The notes below the pieces were generated by a model, which saw only the letters and a list, made by a program, of their open reading frames with translations, did not search any database and was not told the DNA's origin. Positions 33,129 through 40,394 of a stretch of DNA of 64,000 nucleotides are shown here, in pieces. This stretch comes from Clostridiales bacterium (GTDB taxonomy: Bacteria > Bacillota > Clostridia > Lachnospirales > Lachnospiraceae), in contig JAGZJZ010000007.1 of assembly GCA_018365455.1 (NCBI GenBank), forward strand, positions 1 to 64,000, read 5' to 3'. How positions within the stretch are numbered: position 1 is the stretch's first letter; every line of letters starts with the position of its first letter. A program made the position numbers and the translations under genes.

Positions 33129-33524
33129 GTGAAGGAGAAGTTTCAAAGGTTTATGATGGGACGGTATGGAGCAGATGAATTATCAAGATTTATGATAATT
33201 GTGGCTTTTGTATTAGTAGTTTTATCAATTTTTATCAGAAGCGGGTTGTTTTCATGGGTTCCGTTGATTTTGCTGGCTTTGATTTACGTGAGGATGTTTT
33301 CGAAAAATATCCAGAAACGATATGGGGAAAACCAGAAGTTTCTGGAGTTAAAAGGCAGAGTTACCGGATTGTTCAACGGACAGAAAAAACGTCTGGAACA
33401 GAGTAAAGATTTTCATATTTACAAATGTCCGAAATGCAAACAGAAAATACGGATTCCCCGGGGCAAAGGAAAGATATCCATTACCTGTCCCAAATGCGGA
33501 GACCAGTTTATAAAGAAGAGTTGA
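33129..33524 (+). CDS. Membrane protein with C-terminal zinc ribbon
   Basis: 131 residues. Two hydrophobic helices (about 19-37 and 39-55), a basic stretch, then a zinc ribbon CPKCKQKIRIPRGKGKISITCPKC (about 98-121). The start is GTG 33129, eight bases after AGGAGG (33115-33120); the in-frame TTG at 33123 is too close. It leads a three-gene operon with DUF5685 and a DnaJ-domain protein. Zinc ribbons of this type often contact nucleic acid or protein partners; the exact role is unknown. Confidence 0.75.
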   Translation: MKEKFQRFMMGRYGADELSRFMIIVAFVLVVLSIFIRSGLFSWVPLILLALIYVRMFSKNIQKRYGENQKFLELKGRVTGLFNGQKKRLEQSKDFHIYKCPKCKQKIRIPRGKGKISITCPKCGDQFIKKS

Positions 33525-33546
33525 TAGAAAAGCAGAGGATTGAGTG

Positions 33547-34395
33547 ATGTTCGGATATGTGACGATTAATCAGGATGAAATTAAAATTAAGGATTATAAG
33601 ACCTACCGGGCATACTATTGCGGGCTGTGTAAGCGGTTGGGAAAGCAATATGGGGTCAGGGGAAAGGTTTTGCTGACCTTTGATATGACTTTTCTGGGGC
33701 TGCTGTTATCAAGTCTTTATGAGTCCCAGGATGAACTTAAGCTGCAAAGGTGTGTGTTACATCCTTCAAAAAAAGAATTGATTGCTGAAAATGAAATGCT
33801 GGATTATGCGGCGGATATGAATGTACTTCTGGCTTACCATAATTTAATGGATGATTGGTTTGATGATCATAATGCTGCCAAACTTACGCTTGCCAGGATG
33901 ATACATAAAAAGTATAAAGAAACGGCAGTAAGGTATCCGAGGCAGCGCAGGGCAATTCAAAGATATATGAAAAGAATGCACGAATGTGAAGTGCGCAAAG
34001 AAAAAAACCTGGATGTAGCAGCAGGGCTTACCGGTACCGTACTAAAAGAATTGTTTATCTATAAAAAGGATGAATGGAAGGAACCGTTAGGCCAGATGGG
34101 TTTTTATCTGGGGAAATTCATTTATCTAATGGATGCCTATGAAGATGTGGAAAAGGATAAAAAAGCTGGAAATTATAACCCTCTCATACCAATGATGAAA
34201 GATTCTGATTTTACCGAAAAGTGCAAAGATATGATGATGCTGATGATGGCAGAATGTTCCAGGGCATTTGAGAGGTTGCCAATTTTAGAAAATGTTGATA
34301 TACTAAGAAATATATTGTATTCCGGAGTTTGGGTGAAATACGAAAAAGTAACGAAGGAAAGAGCAGGAAATAAGAATGATAATGGATCCATATAA
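33547..34395 (+). CDS. DUF5685 family protein with two aspartate-rich motifs
   Basis: 282 residues, largely helical. A CGLC pair lies at 25-28. Two acidic motifs stand out: DDWFDD at 102-107 and DAYEDVEKDKKAGNYNPL at 196-213. Their spacing and wording (the second ends like the DxxxD..GxxxxP of squalene/phytoene synthases) recall the paired metal sites of class I isoprenoid synthases. This is inference from motif resemblance. ATG 33547 is used; a GTG three bases earlier is possible. The next gene overlaps its 3' end by 20 bases. Confidence 0.72.
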   Translation: MFGYVTINQDEIKIKDYKTYRAYYCGLCKRLGKQYGVRGKVLLTFDMTFLGLLLSSLYESQDELKLQRCVLHPSKKELIAENEMLDYAADMNVLLAYHNLMDDWFDDHNAAKLTLARMIHKKYKETAVRYPRQRRAIQRYMKRMHECEVRKEKNLDVAAGLTGTVLKELFIYKKDEWKEPLGQMGFYLGKFIYLMDAYEDVEKDKKAGNYNPLIPMMKDSDFTEKCKDMMMLMMAECSRAFERLPILENVDILRNILYSGVWVKYEKVTKERAGNKNDNGSI

Positions 34396-35032
34396 GGTGC
34401 TGGGGATTCCGTCTTCAGCATCTGATGATGAGGTAAAAAAAGCATATAGGCAAATGAGCCGGAGATATCATCCCGATGCTAATCTGAACAATCCCAATAA
34501 GGATCAGGCAGAGGAGAAATTCAAAGAGGTACAGCAGGCCTACGATCAGATCATGAAAGAGCGTACCGGCGGATATACGGGCGGTTACGGCGGACAAAGC
34601 AGTCAGGGTTATGGACAGGGACAGGGTTTTGGCGGCTATGGCGGTGGATTCGGTCAGCGTCAGTATGAGAGTGGCGAGCCGATCGAATACCAGGCAGCGG
34701 CGAATTATATTAATGCCGGACACTTTCAGGAAGCTCTGAACGTTTTAAATAATATTTCACAGCGCAATGCGAAGTGGTATTATCTCAGTGCGCTTGCTAA
34801 CGCGGGAATCGGCAATAATCTCAATGCTAAAGATTTTGCATCCCGGGCTGCAGCTCTGGAGCCGAATAATTTCCAGTACCAACAGCTTAAGAGACAGTTG
34901 GAGTCCGGTGGGCAGTGGTATCAGACAATGGGCAGTGGTTACGGTGGAATGCCCCAGAATTTTGATACAAGCTGTTGTACACAGATTTGCTGTATGAATA
35001 TGCTGTGCGGCTGTTGCTGCAGACCATGTTGA
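34376..35032 (+). CDS. J-domain protein with Gly-rich, TPR-like and Cys-rich segments
   Basis: 218 residues. J domain at 1-66 with the HPD triad (RRYHPDANLN), a Gly/Gln/Tyr-rich linker (about 67-100), a helical TPR-like section (AANYINAGHFQEALNVLNN...KWYYLSALANAGIGN, about 107-170) and an unusual ending with nine cysteines in the last 20 residues. J domains recruit Hsp70 (DnaK). Overlap with the DUF5685 gene means the two are co-translated, suggesting DUF5685 as client or partner. ATG 34376 follows AGGAA by six bases; ATG 34382 is an alternative. Confidence 0.87.
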   Translation: MIMDPYKVLGIPSSASDDEVKKAYRQMSRRYHPDANLNNPNKDQAEEKFKEVQQAYDQIMKERTGGYTGGYGGQSSQGYGQGQGFGGYGGGFGQRQYESGEPIEYQAAANYINAGHFQEALNVLNNISQRNAKWYYLSALANAGIGNNLNAKDFASRAAALEPNNFQYQQLKRQLESGGQWYQTMGSGYGGMPQNFDTSCCTQICCMNMLCGCCCRPC

Positions 35033-35052
35033 CAATTTGATTTCAACTTCAT

Positions 35053-35180
35053 GAACGAGTCTGAAAATGTGCCTGCATAAGATACTTTGCGGTAGGAATG
35101 CACCAAATACAACCAGTGGGTGTAGTGATCTGCACCAACCAATTTGGTACATCCCTGTCACAAAACGATTATAACCTTTC
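35053..35180 (+). repeat. Intergenic element, GTTTGAAAA family, diverged long copy A
   Basis: Shares with copy B (35289-35445) the ordered words GAATGC(A/G)CCAAAT, CTGC(A/G)CC, AATTTGG/AAATTGG, ACATCC and TGTCACAAA(A/G)CGATT. Its left end is GAGTCTGAAAATG. Internal ACCAAAT (35102-35108) pairs with ATTTGGT (35142-35148). Confidence 0.55.
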
Positions 35181-35224
35181 CAAAATAACAAACCAAACGG
35201 AAGTAGAAACGGTAAGAAAGGAAT

Positions 35225-35250
35225 AGAAGGTGGGAATCCTTCTTTTTTTT
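35225..35250 (+). terminator. Terminator of the zinc-ribbon/DUF5685/DnaJ operon
   Basis: AGAAGG-TGGGAAT-CCTTCT followed by a run of seven T. Confidence 0.75.
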
Positions 35251-35288
35251 GTGTCTCAAATTCTTTTTAAAACGAATTTGACGGAATC

Positions 35289-35445
35289 AGAGTGCGTTTG
35301 AAAAGTCATTTCTGATATCAGCACGCCCAAGTTTGCAGCCAGAATGCGCCAAATTTAGTCCACGCAGCCCGCTGCGCCTTTTAAATTGGCACATCCATGA
35401 AGCAAACTGGAATGCTCAGCTGTCACAAAGCGATTTTCAAACTCG
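35289..35445 (+). repeat. Intergenic element, GTTTGAAAA family, long copy B
   Basis: Left end GAGTGCGTTTGAAAAGTCAT and right end AAGCGATTTTCAAACTCG form terminal inverted repeats around about 155 bp. The interior matches copy A. Confidence 0.65.
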
Positions 35446-35534
35446 TTTTGTCACTGCTTGACAGATGGGTGGTAAAATAATATGATGGACATACAGAAAT
35501 TAATAAAAGAACATAAGAGTGAAAGGATGACAGA

Positions 35535-36206
35535 ATGTATAAAATATTAATTGTGGAAGATGACATGATTATCGCTTCGTCAGTAAAAGAATATTTACGG
35601 ACATGGGGGATGGAGACGGAGGTTATCACAGACTTTGAGAAGGTCATTGAAAACTTTATCGCATTTGATCCACAGCTGGTTCTCATGGACATAACTCTGC
35701 CTTTCTTCAATGGATATCACTGGTGTCAGGAAATCAGGAAGATCTCTAAGGTTCCAATTATTTTTCTGTCGTCTATGAGTGATAACATGAATATTGTAAT
35801 GGCGATTAACATGGGCGGAGATGATTTTATTACTAAACCTTTTGATTTAACTGTACTTGCAGCAAAAGTTCAGGCAATGCTTCGAAGAACATATGCTTTT
35901 CAGGGCCAGACAAATGTTTTAGAACATAATGGTGCCATTTTAAATCTGAGTGATACCACATTACTATATCAGGAGAAAAAAGCAGATCTCACAAAAAATG
36001 ATTTTAAGATACTGCAGATCCTGTTAGAAAATGCAGGAAAGGTCGTATCCCGGGAAGCTATCATGGAGCGTTTATGGGAAAGTGACAGCTTTATTGATGA
36101 TAATACCCTGACCGTAAATATAACAAGGCTGCGTAAAAAGTTGGAAGACATTGGTCTGGAAGGCTATATTGCAACAAAAAAGGGAATAGGGTATATGGTG
36201 GTGTAA
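35535..36206 (+). CDS. bceR: OmpR-family response regulator, BceR type
   Basis: 223 residues. Receiver domain with acidic pair ED at 9-10, phosphoacceptor Asp in LVLMDITLPFFNG near 52, conserved Lys in FITKPFDL near 102; C-terminal winged helix (KNDFKILQILLENAGKVVSREAIMERLWES...LTVNITRLRKKL). The histidine kinase starts on the base after the stop codon. A perfect BceR-type box lies upstream of the ABC genes at 39521. It probably switches on antimicrobial-peptide resistance. Confidence 0.9.
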   Translation: MYKILIVEDDMIIASSVKEYLRTWGMETEVITDFEKVIENFIAFDPQLVLMDITLPFFNGYHWCQEIRKISKVPIIFLSSMSDNMNIVMAINMGGDDFITKPFDLTVLAAKVQAMLRRTYAFQGQTNVLEHNGAILNLSDTTLLYQEKKADLTKNDFKILQILLENAGKVVSREAIMERLWESDSFIDDNTLTVNITRLRKKLEDIGLEGYIATKKGIGYMVV

Positions 36207-37220
36207 ATGGATAAAATCAGGGAATACAATATAATCGGCAGATATATGAAAGATCATCTGATGCAGATGGTGGCAGTTCTCATATTCTCCTGTATCTTTA
36301 TACTGATCTTCTATCTATATGGAATACCGGTTAAAATATACAGCTATGCTTTTTTACTGTGTTTCGCGGTTGGTGTTGTAATGACAATCATCAGCTATTG
36401 GAAATATAGAAGCAAACACATAGCGCTTGCAGGTCTTTTTTGCAGAATCGCAGTAGAATGCAATGATCTGCCTCCAACGGGAAGCTTGCTGGAAGCGGAT
36501 TACCAGGAAATATTATTAAAGCTGTTTCATGACACTGCCCAGGAAAAAGAACAGGAAGAACGCAGTAAAAAAGATATGATGGATTACTACACGTTGTGGG
36601 CACATCAGATTAAAACCCCAATTACTGCGATGCGCTTGCTTATTCAGGTAGAAGACAACGCCAGAAATCAGAGCCTGTTACAGCAGCTGCTTAAAATCGA
36701 GCGGTATGTTGATATGGTATTGCAGTATCTTCGAATGGAAGATATGTCATCTGATTTGAAACTTCAGGAATACAAAATTTTGGATTTGGTAAGAAAAGCG
36801 GTAAAGCAGGAGAGTTCGGTTTTTATTTACCGGAAAATACCTTTTGAGTTAAAAGAAATGGATGATACTGTGATTACAGATGAGAAATGGATGGTATTTG
36901 TGATAGAACAGATCCTGTCTAATGCTCTGAAATACACAAATGAAGGAAAAATATCGGTATATATGGATCCAAATGAGCGGGAAACATTAATTATCGAAGA
37001 TACCGGTATTGGCATTCAGGAAGAGGACCTGCCACGTATTTTCGAAAATGGATTTACCGGTTATAACGGCCGTATGGGTAAGAAATCAACAGGTATTGGT
37101 TTATATCTTTGTAAGAAGATTTTAGACAGACTCGGGCATTCTATTAAAGTATCGTCGAAAGTTGGCAGGGGAACCAGGATTGCAATTAATCTGTACCGAG
37201 AACAACTGAAAACAGAATAA
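36207..37220 (+). CDS. bceS: Membrane histidine kinase, BceS type
   Basis: 337 residues. Two close N-terminal membrane helices (about 16-36 and 42-62) with almost no extracellular loop, the signature of intramembrane-sensing kinases; the H box YYTLWAHQIKTPITAMRLL near 130; ATP-binding N box ILSNALKYTNEGK and G boxes IEDTGIGIQ and STGIGLYLCKKIL. BceS kinases do not sense the peptide themselves but through the BceAB transporter, which is encoded 3 kb downstream (39627-42372) after inserted genes. Confidence 0.9.
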   Translation: MDKIREYNIIGRYMKDHLMQMVAVLIFSCIFILIFYLYGIPVKIYSYAFLLCFAVGVVMTIISYWKYRSKHIALAGLFCRIAVECNDLPPTGSLLEADYQEILLKLFHDTAQEKEQEERSKKDMMDYYTLWAHQIKTPITAMRLLIQVEDNARNQSLLQQLLKIERYVDMVLQYLRMEDMSSDLKLQEYKILDLVRKAVKQESSVFIYRKIPFELKEMDDTVITDEKWMVFVIEQILSNALKYTNEGKISVYMDPNERETLIIEDTGIGIQEEDLPRIFENGFTGYNGRMGKKSTGIGLYLCKKILDRLGHSIKVSSKVGRGTRIAINLYREQLKTE

Positions 37221-37425
37221 TTGAAAACAGAATAACTGAAAATAGAATAAGTGAATCAGAAGAACAAAAACAGAATAGCCCGGAAATATATCAGTGAGAA
37301 GGAGATGATAACTATGATAATTTTAAGACCCCCTTGTTAAGCCTTATACAGAAATCGAGGACCTCCATTTATTATCTATATCTTACATAATAGATGATAA
37401 AATTGGAGGAAAATAAAATAAAAAC
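37221..37425 (+). promoter_or_regulatory. Leader-peptide translational attenuator of the MFS gene
   Basis: AAGGAG (37299-37304) precedes a nine-codon reading frame. Downstream, CCTCCA...TATCTAT (37362-37379) pairs with ATAGATGATA...TGGAGG (37390-37409), a stem of about 17 pairs with two single-base bulges that buries the MFS ribosome site GGAGG. Stalling of a ribosome on the leader would be expected to open it, as in erm and cat genes. Short repeats of GAAAACAGAATAA lie at 37208-37250. Confidence 0.7.
37314..37340 (+). CDS. Leader peptide MIILRPPC
   Basis: ATG 37314 with AAGGAG nine bases upstream, encoding eight residues and a TAA stop at 37338-37340. The Arg-Pro-Pro sequence near the end is of a kind that slows ribosomes. 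It sits 22 bases before the hairpin that masks the MFS ribosome site. Its only role is probably regulatory. Confidence 0.62.
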   Translation: MIILRPPC

Positions 37426-38593
37426 TTTTCAAGTTAAGCTATTATATATCTATAAATTCATGAGTCAATGCATGCCCATCTATGCTTTTTATACAATTTT
37501 ATTTATCCAAAGGGGAATGTCCGTTACGGACATCGCTGTTTTATTAGCACTTTGGAGTTTATTTACCATAGTATTTGAAGTTCCCTCAGGGATTTTGGCA
37601 GATAGATGGAACAGAAGAAATATGCTTGCTATAGCAGCTTTGCTACAGGGATTATGCTTCATGATATGGTTTTTTTCTCATTCGTTTCTGATGTTTGCGT
37701 TTGGGTTTGTTTTTTGGGCTATTGCGTGTGCATTTATTTCCGGAACGGAAGAGGGATTGACCTATGACAATCTCAAGAGTGACGGAAATGAAGAAATTTT
37801 TGTTAAAGTGTACGGAAAAGCCCGGTTTTGTGCCAATATGGGTACGATCACCGGGGTTGTATCGGGAGGTATCATTGCCAGTTTCGCCAATATAGAAAGC
37901 ATTGCTCTAATATCTGCAGTAATATGTTTTGTCAATGTAATAGTCGTCTTACAGATCAGAGAGAAAAACTATTATTCAGAGAGAGTGGATGATGTATCCC
38001 AAGAATTTTTTAAAACCTTTCAGGAAGCAGTAATTTTTCTCAAAGGAAACAGAGGTGCCTTGATTTCTATATTGTTTTTGGTGCTTTTTGTAAGCCTGGG
38101 AGAATATATGGATGAATTTGATGCCCTTATTGTAAACGATTTTAAGCTCAGTAATATTTGGGTCAGTGTGATTCTGGGGGTGAGGTTTATTTTTATTGCA
38201 CTTGGTGATATTCTGGCACCCATCGTAAAGAAGAGGATTACTTCTGTCAAGCAAATCTTTCTGTTTAATGGACTGGCATGTATATTTCTGGTGATGTTTA
38301 CTTTATTTTGGCATCAATATGCCTTATTCATACTTGGAATTGGGCTGATGGCCATGGCAATCTCTGAAATATTGCTGGTAGATGCGTTACAAAACAAAAT
38401 CAATGAAGAAGGCAGAGCTACGGTAATGTCATTTTATGGTATGGGTCAAAATGTAGTGATGATCTGTTTTAGTCTTGTCTTTGCATTGCTGACAGGATTA
38501 TTTACCTTGCAGCAGGTATATATGATTATATCGGTTTATGGTATTTTAGGTGGAATCAGTTTTTTCTTATGTTTTAGAATAATGAGAAACTAA
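37394..38593 (+). CDS. MFS drug-type efflux transporter under leader control
   Basis: About 390-399 residues, 12 predicted membrane helices. The MFS loop 2-3 signature is present as GILADRWNRRNML (about 68-80). The family moves small molecules such as drugs by proton antiport. The start is uncertain: the only in-frame ATG (37394) lies inside the masking hairpin upstream of the ribosome site GGAGG (37405-37409), and the first in-frame codon at proper distance is ATA 37418. The coding region is AT-richer than its neighbours and separates bceRS from bceAB, which suggests acquisition. Confidence 0.8.
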   Translation: MIKLEENKIKTFQVKLLYIYKFMSQCMPIYAFYTILFIQRGMSVTDIAVLLALWSLFTIVFEVPSGILADRWNRRNMLAIAALLQGLCFMIWFFSHSFLMFAFGFVFWAIACAFISGTEEGLTYDNLKSDGNEEIFVKVYGKARFCANMGTITGVVSGGIIASFANIESIALISAVICFVNVIVVLQIREKNYYSERVDDVSQEFFKTFQEAVIFLKGNRGALISILFLVLFVSLGEYMDEFDALIVNDFKLSNIWVSVILGVRFIFIALGDILAPIVKKRITSVKQIFLFNGLACIFLVMFTLFWHQYALFILGIGLMAMAISEILLVDALQNKINEEGRATVMSFYGMGQNVVMICFSLVFALLTGLFTLQQVYMIISVYGILGGISFFLCFRIMRN

Positions 38594-38615
38594 TCGAAAA
38601 GGTATAAGATTTGCT

Positions 38616-38671
38616 AAGATAGCCTGCAGTCTAACGGCTTTTTATAAAAGCCGGACTGCAGGCTATCTTTA
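38616..38671 (+). terminator. Terminator after the MFS gene
   Basis: Perfect 16-bp arms AAGATAGCCTGCAGTC (38616-38631) and GACTGCAGGCTATCTT (38654-38669), with an inner GGCTTTT/AAAAGCC pairing. Confidence 0.85.
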
Positions 38672-38804
38672 TAGAATACGGGATTCGACTTGGAAATATA
38701 TAGGTGTAGTTTTGGTGTTATTGATAACATATACTAAAGGAACAATGAAGGACCGGAGATATCAATTAACCGGGTGGAGAGTGAGTTGGGAGGGGTGGCA
38801 TAAC

Positions 38805-39155
38805 ATGAATATAATGGTCGTTGACAGTAATAAACAACACCTGGATGATCTTGTAGCTAAAATACAGCTGGTGTTTAAAAATGATACGATAGTTTCTTTT
38901 ACAGATCCTTTACTGGCAGTTAAACATGCATTTAACTGCCATGTGGATCAATTATTTACTGAGGTATTAATGCGCAGAATAGACGGATTTATGCTGGCAT
39001 TACGGGTACGTAAATGTAATCCCATGGTTAATGTTGTTTTTGTAACAGAAAGCGACCGCTATATGCAGGAGGCAACAGCCATTTGTGCAGAAGGATACCT
39101 TATAAAACCGGTTACAGTAAAAAAACTTGAGGAATGCATGGAGTTTCAGCCTTAG
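38805..39155 (+). CDS. Stand-alone receiver domain with Asp-to-Glu phosphosite
   Basis: 116 residues, only a CheY-like receiver. MNIMVVDSN retains one of the two N-terminal acids; the phosphoacceptor position reads LFTEVLMRRIDGF with Glu53 where Asp is expected; the conserved Lys is in GYLIKPV near 100. Glutamate at this site often mimics the phosphorylated state. There is no output domain. GGGAGGGG is 9-12 bases before ATG 38805. It sits between the MFS gene and bceA; a partner cannot be named. Confidence 0.72.
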   Translation: MNIMVVDSNKQHLDDLVAKIQLVFKNDTIVSFTDPLLAVKHAFNCHVDQLFTEVLMRRIDGFMLALRVRKCNPMVNVVFVTESDRYMQEATAICAEGYLIKPVTVKKLEECMEFQP

Positions 39156-39275
39156 GAATGATTAATTGACTCATTTTCTTTAACTCTTTCGGATTGATAG
39201 TCATATACATATTAAACGAAATAGTTTGAACAATATGAAGATAGATGGATGAAACGCGATATAGTTGAGAAATAT

Positions 39276-39318
39276 GCCTTGATATGATAATATAAAAATA
39301 TTATATCAAGGCTCTTTT
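39276..39318 (+). terminator. Terminator after the receiver gene
   Basis: GCCTTGATAT (39276-39285) pairs with ATATCAAGGC (39303-39312), with inner ATAATAT/ATATTAT and a following CTTTTT. Confidence 0.82.
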
Positions 39319-39520
39319 TGAACTTTCTTTTGCTGCAAAACCATGGACCTCTCTGTAGTAAGCAGGGGTATAAAGATGGAAGATAATACAATCACAATTT
39401 ACACCATTTGACCATAAATATATAAGGTTTTTTAAGGATTTATATGAAATCTAAAATGCTAAAACCCCTCTAATATGGGCATATAAAGATATATAAACAG
39501 TTATATATTACCTTACAACC

Positions 39521-39566
39521 TTACAGAAATGTAAGCTGCATAATAGAAAATGTAAGCTAATATTAT
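39521..39566 (+). promoter_or_regulatory. BceR-type operator and promoter of bceAB
   Basis: TTACA-GAAA-TGTAA (39521-39534) matches the BceR-like consensus TNACA-N4-TGTAA. An extra half-site AATGTAAGCT repeats at 39549-39558. A TATTAT at 39561-39566 can act as -10, placing the box just upstream of the -35 region, right for an activator. Confidence 0.72.
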
Positions 39567-39626
39567 GGCAGTCTGATCCTTTTTTTATTACAATAAGGAC
39601 AGAAAAAGTTAGAGAGGAAGAATACT

Positions 39627-40394
39627 ATGGCACTTTTAGAAGTAAAAAATTTAAAAAAAATATATACCACCCGCTTTGGAGGGAACCAGGTGCAGGCGTT
39701 AACAGACGTTAATTTCTCGGTTGAGGAGGGGGAATATGTGGCAATTATGGGAGAGTCCGGTTCCGGGAAAACTACGTTGCTGAATATTCTGGCATCATTG
39801 GACAAACCAACCAGCGGAGATGTACTGCTGAATGGAAAGAGTATGCTTTCGGTTAAGGACAAAGGACTTGCTGCATTTCGAAGAGAAAATCTTGGGTTTG
39901 TTTTTCAGGACTTTAATTTACTGGATACCTTCTCGTTAGAAGATAATATTTATCTGCCCCTGGTTTTATCCGGTAAGAATTATAAAGAAATGCGTCAGAG
40001 GCTGGAACCTTTAGCGGAGAAACTGCATATTCAGGATATTTTGAAGAAATATCCTTATGAAGTATCCGGAGGTCAGAAGCAGAGGGCAGCGGCGGCAAGG
40101 GCATTAATAACCAATCCGCAGCTTGTATTGGCAGATGAGCCCACAGGAGCTCTGGATTCAAAATCGTCAGATCAGATGTTAAAGCTGTTTTCGCGTATTA
40201 ATAAGGAAGGACAGACGATTCTTATGGTTACCCACAGTACCAGAGCGGCAAGCCATGCTCAGCGTGTACTTTTTATTAAAGACGGTGAGGTATTCCATCA
40301 GTTGTACAGGGGATCTATGAATAATGATGCCATGTTCCAGAAAATAACGGAGACCTTGACGGTATTAGCGTCAGGAGGTGAAGAGAATGCGTAA
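39627..40394 (+). CDS. bceA: ABC transporter ATPase, BceA type
   Basis: 255 residues. Walker A GESGSGKTTLLN near 38, Q loop, signature VSGGQKQRAAAARAL near 145, Walker B LVLADEPTGALDSKSS near 168. BceA powers the BceB permease, which detects and removes bacitracin-like peptides from lipid II-cycle targets and also signals to BceS. The gene overlaps the permease gene region and lies below a BceR box. AGAGAGGAAG precedes ATG 39627. Confidence 0.93.
   Translation: MALLEVKNLKKIYTTRFGGNQVQALTDVNFSVEEGEYVAIMGESGSGKTTLLNILASLDKPTSGDVLLNGKSMLSVKDKGLAAFRRENLGFVFQDFNLLDTFSLEDNIYLPLVLSGKNYKEMRQRLEPLAEKLHIQDILKKYPYEVSGGQKQRAAAARALITNPQLVLADEPTGALDSKSSDQMLKLFSRINKEGQTILMVTHSTRAASHAQRVLFIKDGEVFHQLYRGSMNNDAMFQKITETLTVLASGGEENA

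Larger units (their letters stand above)
35033..35534. other. Gene-free region with two diverged repeat copies and a terminator
   Basis: It contains a terminator at 35225-35250 and two related copies of a GTTTGAAAA-type element (35053-35180 and 35289-35445). The response regulator gene starts at 35535. No coding sequence is supported. Confidence 0.7.
39156..39626. other. Intergenic region before bceAB
   Basis: Holds a terminator at 39276-39318, an AT-rich stretch without coding potential, and the BceR box at 39521-39534 followed by a probable -10 (TATTAT, 39561-39566). Confidence 0.7.
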
